Of a stretch of DNA of 59,054 nt, positions 52,872-59,054 are shown in pieces. Each line of letters starts with the position of its first letter. The stretch's first letter is position 1. The notes beneath the pieces were generated by a model. It worked only from the letters and a program-made list of their open reading frames with translations, did not search any database and was not told the origin of the DNA. Source of the DNA: Prolixibacteraceae bacterium (lineage in GTDB: Bacteria; Bacteroidota; Bacteroidia; Bacteroidales; Prolixibacteraceae). The stretch is from NCBI GenBank assembly GCA_018648265.1, contig JABGRN010000023.1, positions 1 to 59,054 on the forward strand, in the 5' to 3' direction. The translations under genes were made by a program, and so were the position numbers.

Positions 52872-55800
52872 ATGAACCAGAGCAAAATGCCAATGAACCC
52901 TTTTCCGGGCATTCGTAGTTTTGAAACGAATGAACAACATCTGTTTTTTGGACGTGAAAAACAGATAGGGGAAATTTTGTCTGTTTTGACTGAAACACAT
53001 TTTTTGGCATTAATTGGTTATTCTGGAAGTGGTAAATCTTCCTTAATCAGGGCAGGAGTAATTCCAGCCATCCTGAACGGAAAAATTGAAAAAAAAGAGG
53101 ACTGGGCAATTTCGTTTTTTAGCCCGGGAAATCGTCCAATTACTTCGCTAACATTAGAGTATGCCAAAACTTACAACAAAAAAGCCAATGCAACTGGAAT
53201 AAAATCAATGTCGTTTGAGAAGGCAGGAAATATTATTCGTTCCAATAAAAATCCACTCTTAAAAGCATATCAAAAACTTACATCAGGATCTTGGTTAATT
53301 GTAATCGATCAATTTGAAGAAATATTCAGACATTACCGAAAGGGAAGCAACAGCCGCTCAAAAGATGAATCACAGGAATTTGTAAATTTTTTTTTAGACA
53401 TCATCAATTTAAAAAATATTGGCATACCGGTGTATATCGTTTTAACAATGCAGTCCGATTTTCTTGATCATTGCGCTGAAATAACAGGTTTAACAGAAGC
53501 CATAAACAAGGGGTATTTTGTGGTTCCAAGGATGTCGGCCAGCGAATTGCACGATGCTATTGTAAAACCAATAGAACATAGTGGCGGTAAAATTTCTGAC
53601 ACCTTAGTATCGCGTTTGGCCATAGAATTGTCTGATAAGCCCGATCAACTTCCCGTGATGCAGCATGCACTTATGCGTGCCTGGGATTATTGGATTGAAA
53701 ATATGATAGGGGAAGAACCATTAGACATACGTCATTACGATGCCATTGGGACTATTTCTTCAGCTCTTTCAATTCATGCCGAGGAGATTTATGATGGTTT
53801 TAGGAAAGAGGAACAAAAAAGAATTACCGAGCAGTTATTTAAGGCCTTAACCGAACCGGGAATTGACAAAAGAGGGACTCTCAGGCCTACTCCAATCCAA
53901 GATCTTTTAAAAATAACGGGTGCATCTAAATTCGACTTATTTGAAGTTATTAATGAATTTCGAGCACCTGGAAGAACTTTTCTAATACCTCCACATAATG
54001 TAGATTTGAGTAACGAAACAGTTATAGATATTTCTCACGAAAGTTTAATACGCGTTTGGATGCGTCTAAAAGAGTGGCGCGAAGAAGAGACAAAATCTGC
54101 CGAAATTTATATGCGGTTATCAAAATCTGCCGAATTGTACCAACAGGGCAGAGCTGGTCTTTGGACCAATCCTGAGCTCGAAATAGCCGTAAAATGGAAA
54201 CAGAAAAACAAACCAAACCATTATTGGGCTGAACGTTATGATTTAGCATTTGAACGTGCCGTTGAGTTTCTAGAATACTGCAAAATTGAATCAGATTTTG
54301 AAATAAAGAACAAAGAAAAAAAGCAAAAAAAAGAATTAGGCCGCACAAAAAAAATAGCCGTTTTTCTGGCATTTGCCTCAATTATTTCAATTTTATTTTT
54401 GATTATTTCTTTAAACCTGAGATTTCAGGCCGAGGCAAGTGAAAAAAATGCCCTCGAAAAAGAAACACTGGCACAAGTTGAAAGTGTAAAAGCTGCCCGA
54501 CAAAGAAAAGAAGCCGTTGCCCAGAAAAGAATTGCAGAACAACAACAATTTATTGCAGAACAACAAAAACTAATAACTGAAGAACAACGGCAATTTGCAA
54601 TTTTGCAACAGAATATTGCAATTGAGAATGAAAAAAGGGCAAAAGATTCAGAAGGAAAAGCAATTGAGGCTCAAAAAGAAGCCAAAGATGCCGAAACAGT
54701 AGCACGTATTTCAGAGCAAAAAGCAAGAACTTCCGAAACCAGTGCCCGCGAATCGGAGCAAAGGGCAATTGAGTCAGAAAAAAACAGTAAACGCTTACGG
54801 TTAATTTCCATCGCCCGCACAATGGCAATACAATCGATAGAAATAAACAAAACTGGTGATGTTGAGCTGCCAGCTTTATTGGCATTACAGGCATATCAAT
54901 TCAATAAAAATAATAATGGTTACGAAAATGACCCATCAATTTACAATGCACTTTCTAATATTGCAGATTTAAAACCGATCTTCCGCGATCACAAAGATGC
55001 GGTAAGGGGCATTGCCCTTTCAACCGACGGATCAAATCTTTTTTCATGTAGTGACGATGGAACAATACGACAATGGGATTTAAACAGTTCAAATCTTTTT
55101 TCAACCCAGCTGGATATCAATAAAACTAAAAACGGCTTTCGTTGCATTTCGTTAAGTAATAATGGGGAGTTCCTGGTTTCGGGATGTACTAATGGCGACA
55201 TCTTTTTTTGGGATATGACTAAAGAAAACCCCGAACCAGTTACAATTAATGGTCATTCAAAAATTGTGAATAAAATTATTTTCGATAAAAGCGGAAAATT
55301 ATTTATCTCAATAAGTTCCGATGGAACAATGAAAACCTGGAATACCAATTCTCCTGAAACTCCATTTTTTACAAGCCAAACCAATTCAAAATTGATTTCA
55401 CTTGCTTTGGGAGAAAACAACAAGAAATTAGTTTGCGGTGATGAAAAAGGTATTATCAGGATTTATGATCTTACAAATCTAACTAAAGGGCCTGTTGAAT
55501 TTCAAACTGACAAAGAACCAATTCTTGCCCTTTCGTTAGATAAAACAAATAACAAACTAGCTGTTGGCTATTCAACAGGTACAATTAAATTATATTCAAT
55601 AAACGATTTGTCAAAAAAACCAAACGAATTAATTGGTCATTTGTCAGGTATAAATTCAATTTGCTTTAGCCCCGATGGCAATTTATTAGCAAGTTGTAGT
55701 TACGATAAAACTATCAGGATTTGGAATAATAACGAACTTGAAGATCAACCGATTATTATTAACGACAGCGATTCATGGGTAATGGACATTAATTTTTCGG

Positions 55801-55979
55801 TTGATGGGAATAAAATTTTTGCATCTGGCAATGATAAAACAATACGGCAATGGATTATAAAACCAGATGTTCTTGCAGGAAAAATTTGTAAAAATATTAA
55901 AAGGAATTTTCTTCTTGAAGAGTGGAACAAATATGTTGGGAATGATATAGAATATACAAAAACATGTCCCGATTTGTAA
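52872..55979 (+). CDS. membrane-anchored nSTAND NTPase with seven WD40 repeats
   Basis: Numbered from a TTG at 52848 that overlaps the previous gene; starting at the ATG at 52872 removes 8 residues. Residues 17-410 are an nSTAND1-type NTPase: FPGIRSFETNEQHLFFGRE, Walker A GYSGSGKSSL (57-66) and Walker B LIVIDQFEE (about 148). A basic stretch (KKELGRTKK) precedes one membrane helix at about 502-523. Next is a Glu/Gln/Ala coiled coil (525-660), then about seven WD40 repeats (715-1020; ends IRQWDL, FFWDM, KTWNT, IRIYDL, IKLYSI, IRIWNN, IRQWII). The helix and charge pattern put the propeller in the periplasm and the NTPase in the cytosol. STAND proteins are switches, so this is probably a sensor. 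Confidence 0.9.
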   Translation: MNQSKMPMNPFPGIRSFETNEQHLFFGREKQIGEILSVLTETHFLALIGYSGSGKSSLIRAGVIPAILNGKIEKKEDWAISFFSPGNRPITSLTLEYAKTYNKKANATGIKSMSFEKAGNIIRSNKNPLLKAYQKLTSGSWLIVIDQFEEIFRHYRKGSNSRSKDESQEFVNFFLDIINLKNIGIPVYIVLTMQSDFLDHCAEITGLTEAINKGYFVVPRMSASELHDAIVKPIEHSGGKISDTLVSRLAIELSDKPDQLPVMQHALMRAWDYWIENMIGEEPLDIRHYDAIGTISSALSIHAEEIYDGFRKEEQKRITEQLFKALTEPGIDKRGTLRPTPIQDLLKITGASKFDLFEVINEFRAPGRTFLIPPHNVDLSNETVIDISHESLIRVWMRLKEWREEETKSAEIYMRLSKSAELYQQGRAGLWTNPELEIAVKWKQKNKPNHYWAERYDLAFERAVEFLEYCKIESDFEIKNKEKKQKKELGRTKKIAVFLAFASIISILFLIISLNLRFQAEASEKNALEKETLAQVESVKAARQRKEAVAQKRIAEQQQFIAEQQKLITEEQRQFAILQQNIAIENEKRAKDSEGKAIEAQKEAKDAETVARISEQKARTSETSARESEQRAIESEKNSKRLRLISIARTMAIQSIEINKTGDVELPALLALQAYQFNKNNNGYENDPSIYNALSNIADLKPIFRDHKDAVRGIALSTDGSNLFSCSDDGTIRQWDLNSSNLFSTQLDINKTKNGFRCISLSNNGEFLVSGCTNGDIFFWDMTKENPEPVTINGHSKIVNKIIFDKSGKLFISISSDGTMKTWNTNSPETPFFTSQTNSKLISLALGENNKKLVCGDEKGIIRIYDLTNLTKGPVEFQTDKEPILALSLDKTNNKLAVGYSTGTIKLYSINDLSKKPNELIGHLSGINSICFSPDGNLLASCSYDKTIRIWNNNELEDQPIIINDSDSWVMDINFSVDGNKIFASGNDKTIRQWIIKPDVLAGKICKNIKRNFLLEEWNKYVGNDIEYTKTCPDL

Positions 55980-56001
55980 CATAGTAAATAAAGAATTGAA
56001 T

Positions 56002-58617
56002 ATGTGGCTTAACATAACACGGGGAATAAAATTTTTCATTTGTTTGTTAATCGTTATGGCGTACGGAAATGGGATAGCACAAAACGATTGTGGCGATATT
56101 ACCCTAAACAGCGCAAAAAAAAATTACGAAATTGGTAATTTTAACAAAGTTATTGAATCATTAGAGCTTTGTATTGACGATGGGTTCAATTATCTTCAGG
56201 AAATTGAGGCCTACAAAATGTTAGCAATAGCAAACCTGGCAATCGATTCAATAAATGCTTCGTTTGAGGCATCGACAAAACTTCTTGAAATAAACCCTAG
56301 TTTCGAACCAGATCTTTTTGATCCTCCAGGGTTTATACAAATTATTAATTCGATAAAAACCACTGCATCGGCGCTGTTGGTAACTTCTGTGTCGAAAAAA
56401 GCTGAAAACGTACTTAAAGCACCAGCCACAGTAATTATTATTACCGAAGAGGAAATAATAAACAGGGGTTATATTGATGTGGAACAAGTATTTCACGATC
56501 TGCCAGGATTCGATATTTCAAAAGGACAAGGGGCAAATTATTCAAATCTATATCAGCGGGGTTATCGTTCCATAATGACCGACAGGACATTACTTCTTGT
56601 CGATGGTGTTGAACAAAACGATCTGGTATCGGACAATGCGCAAATTTCCCGTCAATATCCCCTTTCAAACATTAAACGTATTGAAGTGATTTATGGCCCT
56701 GCATCTACAATGTATGGCGCCAATGCATTTGTAGGAGTTGTTAATATAGTAACAAAGACAAATGATGAAATATTAAATAAGGATCGCGGCATTGGCGGAA
56801 ATGCATATTTATCTTACGGTTCAATGAACTCAAAAAACCTGGACGCAGTTATTGTAGCTAAAAATAAAAACATGTCATTTTCAATAACAGGTAAATATTT
56901 CAAATCAGACGAAATAAATTTTTCATTGTATGATAACTGGAAATTCAATTTAAACGATGTTGATTATTTTCAAAAAATGAATTTGTCAGGTTTAGATGAA
57001 AACGGTAATTATTTGGCAAATAACTATATCGGTGGCACTCGTTTAGATACGTTGCCGGTTAATAATCTTTATAATATTACATACAATTCAAATAACGAAG
57101 CAACAAATATTAATTTGACCGGGGAAGGTGCCATAAAAGCAAATAGTTTTGACAATTCCGCTCTTAATCCTGAGCCAGGGAAAAACCCGGTAGGTGTCGA
57201 TGCTTCATCAACCAATTGGTATATAAAAGGTAAGTTACAGTTAAAAGATTTCACCTTTGCAATTGAGTCATGGAAAACCGACGAAGGAATTGCCCCCTGG
57301 TATTCAAACGAAAGATATCTTTTTAGAAAAAATCATACCCGATGGATTTCCTGGAACAGCAATTTCTATGTTAATTTCGAAAAGCAACTCAGTAACAAAC
57401 TGTTAATGACAAATCTAACTTCTTATCGGCTTCATTCAATTAATGGCGCGACTAATTTCGAAACCTACCGTGGATACTTTAATGGCTCGTATAGTTTTTA
57501 TGAATTAGCTACCGATAAAGTACCCGTTTTGGAAACCACATATTATTACCGTGCCTCGAATCAAATAAAGAACGAATTACGCTTTTTATGGTTTCCATTA
57601 AGCAAAGTGGATATTATGGCCGGTATTGAATTCAGGAGCAGCCTAATCCAGGGGGATTATTTGAAATCTTCGATACCAGACCCCGATGAAAATGGCAAAA
57701 TCTCGGACAGGGGCATACTTGGAGCCGATCATTTTAGATCTTTTGATCTGGGTATTTATGCCCAGGCAACTGGCTCAATCGCAAAAAACCTGAATTGTGT
57801 CTTGGGTGGCAGGGTAGATAATAACCGGATCCGCCAAAATGGGGGATACGGAACAGTATTCAACCCAAGAATAGCATTAATTTACAGCCCGGGTCAGTTA
57901 ATTTTAAAGGCCATTTATGCAACTGCTTTTAAAGATGCTTCATACATGCAAAAATATGCAACCGTAAAAGGTGCAAGAGAATTGCCGAATCCGACACTTG
58001 AACCAGAAAAGGTGAAAAACGCAGAAATTAGCTTGTATTGGAAAGCCAATGAAAATTTATCGTTTGATGTAATAGCGTATAACTCTTATTATAGCGATGT
58101 TGTTGGTTCAGTGGAAGTTACGCTGGAAGATGGGACTACTACAGGACAATTTCAACCAATTGGAGAACAACAAATATATGGTAGCCAGGCTAATGCAAAA
58201 TTTGTTTTAAAAAATTATTCTTTTTGGTTTAACTACACTTATACAAACCCCATTGATAAAGTTTTAGATCTCAGGATTAGTGACATTGCCTCTCATCAGT
58301 ACAATTTCGGGATAAATGCGATTTACATGAAAAACTTTAATATCAATCTCCGCTCTAATTATGTAGGCAACAGATTAACTGGCGAAGGTACTTCGGGCAG
58401 TAATAGCCCACTTACCGTTTTTGATCGTTACATGCTGTTTCACCTAACAATTGGTTACCGAGATTTAATTAAAGGCCTTAATGTACAGGTTGGTGCGATG
58501 AACCTGCTTGATAAAGAATATTTTGATCCTGGGGTAAGGGAAGCCATTTATCCGTATGCATCCGAAATCCCACAAAGTGGCCGGACATTTATGCTTAAAA
58601 TATTGTATCAAATATAA
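56002..58617 (+). CDS. TonB-dependent receptor with TPR-like N-terminal domain
   Basis: An 871-residue outer-membrane receptor (ATG at 56002; a TTG two codons earlier is also possible). Signal peptide to about residue 25. Residues 30-110 form a TPR-like helical domain with a DPPGFIQIINSIK segment. The plug domain starts near 140 (APATVIIITEEEIINRGYID, LLVDGVEQND, VIYGPASTMYGANAFVGVVNIV), and a 22-strand-type barrel follows, ending in aromatic KILYQI. It should take up a TonB-dependent substrate, or signal. The TPR extension and the adjacent STAND gene (22 nt gap) suggest signalling. Confidence 0.92.
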   Translation: MWLNITRGIKFFICLLIVMAYGNGIAQNDCGDITLNSAKKNYEIGNFNKVIESLELCIDDGFNYLQEIEAYKMLAIANLAIDSINASFEASTKLLEINPSFEPDLFDPPGFIQIINSIKTTASALLVTSVSKKAENVLKAPATVIIITEEEIINRGYIDVEQVFHDLPGFDISKGQGANYSNLYQRGYRSIMTDRTLLLVDGVEQNDLVSDNAQISRQYPLSNIKRIEVIYGPASTMYGANAFVGVVNIVTKTNDEILNKDRGIGGNAYLSYGSMNSKNLDAVIVAKNKNMSFSITGKYFKSDEINFSLYDNWKFNLNDVDYFQKMNLSGLDENGNYLANNYIGGTRLDTLPVNNLYNITYNSNNEATNINLTGEGAIKANSFDNSALNPEPGKNPVGVDASSTNWYIKGKLQLKDFTFAIESWKTDEGIAPWYSNERYLFRKNHTRWISWNSNFYVNFEKQLSNKLLMTNLTSYRLHSINGATNFETYRGYFNGSYSFYELATDKVPVLETTYYYRASNQIKNELRFLWFPLSKVDIMAGIEFRSSLIQGDYLKSSIPDPDENGKISDRGILGADHFRSFDLGIYAQATGSIAKNLNCVLGGRVDNNRIRQNGGYGTVFNPRIALIYSPGQLILKAIYATAFKDASYMQKYATVKGARELPNPTLEPEKVKNAEISLYWKANENLSFDVIAYNSYYSDVVGSVEVTLEDGTTTGQFQPIGEQQIYGSQANAKFVLKNYSFWFNYTYTNPIDKVLDLRISDIASHQYNFGINAIYMKNFNINLRSNYVGNRLTGEGTSGSNSPLTVFDRYMLFHLTIGYRDLIKGLNVQVGAMNLLDKEYFDPGVREAIYPYASEIPQSGRTFMLKILYQI

Positions 58618-58630
58618 TAATTAGATTAAT

Positions 58631-59054
58631 ATGCGATATCCTATTTATGATGAAACAAAAAACGATTATACTTTAGTCAAAGTAAAATATCCAACCCAAA
58701 TAGAAGAAATTGGAAGATTAAGATATTTAGCTTGGAAAGATGAAAAAGGCATAAACAATAGTTTTTTTTTAAAAGGATACTGGATAGACGACTATGACAA
58801 AGATTCTCATATTTGGGTTCTCGTATTTGATAATAAATTGGTTGCATCGGCAAGGTTAAGTATTCATTATACTGTCGATTCGATTCCCTGGAATGAATAT
58901 TTTCCGCCAGAAGCAAAATGTTTAATTGAAACACCGGTTGCTTCGATGAACCGATTGACGGTGTTACCCGAATTTAGGAAAAAGGGGCTTTCCACACTTT
59001 TAGACAATGTGCGGATTAATACCGCTAAAAAGGAAAAAGTAAAAAGTATTATTG
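58631..59054 (+). CDS. GNAT-type acyltransferase, truncated by the window end
   Basis: The first 141 residues of a protein that runs past the window. Features: VKYPTQIEEIGRLRYLAWKDE near the start, ending in SMNRLTVLPEFRKKGLSTLL, the acyl-CoA binding loop (RKKGLS) of GNAT proteins, with VASARLSIHYT before it. The N-terminal RLRYLAWKDE is reminiscent of autoinducer-synthase/N-acyl amino acid synthase-like members, but this cannot be confirmed. It is 13 nt after the receptor gene and probably part of the same island. Confidence 0.72.
   Translation, partial: MRYPIYDETKNDYTLVKVKYPTQIEEIGRLRYLAWKDEKGINNSFFLKGYWIDDYDKDSHIWVLVFDNKLVASARLSIHYTVDSIPWNEYFPPEAKCLIETPVASMNRLTVLPEFRKKGLSTLLDNVRINTAKKEKVKSII

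Noticed and set aside
54022-54381. - strand frames opposite the STAND gene (also 54550-54894)
   Set aside because: They are Leu/Phe-rich complements of the Lys/Glu/Gln coiled coil, a common composition artefact.
1-59054. tRNA, rRNA or CRISPR
   Set aside because: No T-loop/anticodon pattern, ribosomal RNA block or regularly spaced identical repeats were found by eye; a tRNAscan or Infernal run would settle tRNAs and small RNAs.
39649-59054. Island as a prophage or integrative element
   Set aside because: No integrase, transposase, phage structural gene or flanking tRNA/direct repeats were found in the visible part; the right edge is outside the window.

Overview
The window looks like chromosomal DNA from a free-living or environmental member of the Bacteroidota, probably the Bacteroidales/Marinilabiliales side. 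Reasons: the DNA is AT-rich; several promoters match the Bacteroidota -7 element TAnnTTTG; most starts have weak Shine-Dalgarno sequences. The gene content also fits: a TonB-dependent receptor with a TPR-like extension, a head-GIN (DUF2807) protein, LL-diaminopimelate aminotransferase, an extended ribosomal protein S16 and DPP-IV-type S9 peptidases. No rRNA, tRNA, CRISPR array or insertion sequence was seen. This assignment is inference from gene content, not from a phylogenetic marker.

Positions 1-38900 are mostly ordinary core and housekeeping genes in short operons separated by hairpin terminators. In order they are: an exported aldo/keto reductase; an M14 peptidase; folA and thyA; a lipoprotein; a Kv-type channel with a zinc ribbon; alanine dehydrogenase; two aminotransferases including dapL; and dapF and lysA. 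Then come a glycosyltransferase, tsaC, DUF2807, rimM-rpsP, ruvC, an EamA transporter, a TPR protein, lipA-lipB, an orphan HlyD-type adaptor, aspartate kinase, an aldo/keto reductase and an S9 peptidase. The rest are a queuosine-precursor transporter under a class I preQ1 riboswitch, a GH10-like/CBM9-like pair, glmM, an ECF sigma factor with a membrane partner, a solitary Mrr-like nuclease, an RluB-type pseudouridine synthase and a TIGR00266 protein. The mDAP/lysine genes are flanked by two different nucleotidyltransferase/HEPN modules. The DapF homologue has serine at both positions where catalytic cysteines are expected.

Positions 39649-59054 are the unusual part: about 19.4 kb read entirely on the + strand. 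The first half is metabolic: cupin, two DJ-1/PfpI proteins, a small tautomerase, two tandem ThDP-dependent enzymes, an SDR, a double-VOC protein, and a chimeric remnant joining a VOC-like start to the C-terminus of a third ThDP enzyme. The second half mixes carbohydrate enzymes (an AGE-family epimerase and a GlgX-type debranching enzyme) with a partner-switching module (two STAS proteins and an RsbW-like ATPase). It then encodes a membrane-tethered nSTAND NTPase with a seven-bladed WD40 domain, a TonB-dependent receptor with a TPR-like periplasmic extension, and a GNAT-type protein that runs off the end.

My working hypothesis is that this island is one regulated unit. An outer-membrane receptor would signal through the periplasm to the STAND/WD40 protein, and from there to the STAS/ATPase switch that controls the metabolic genes. 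The gene order, topology and sequence motifs are visible; the signalling connection is inference.
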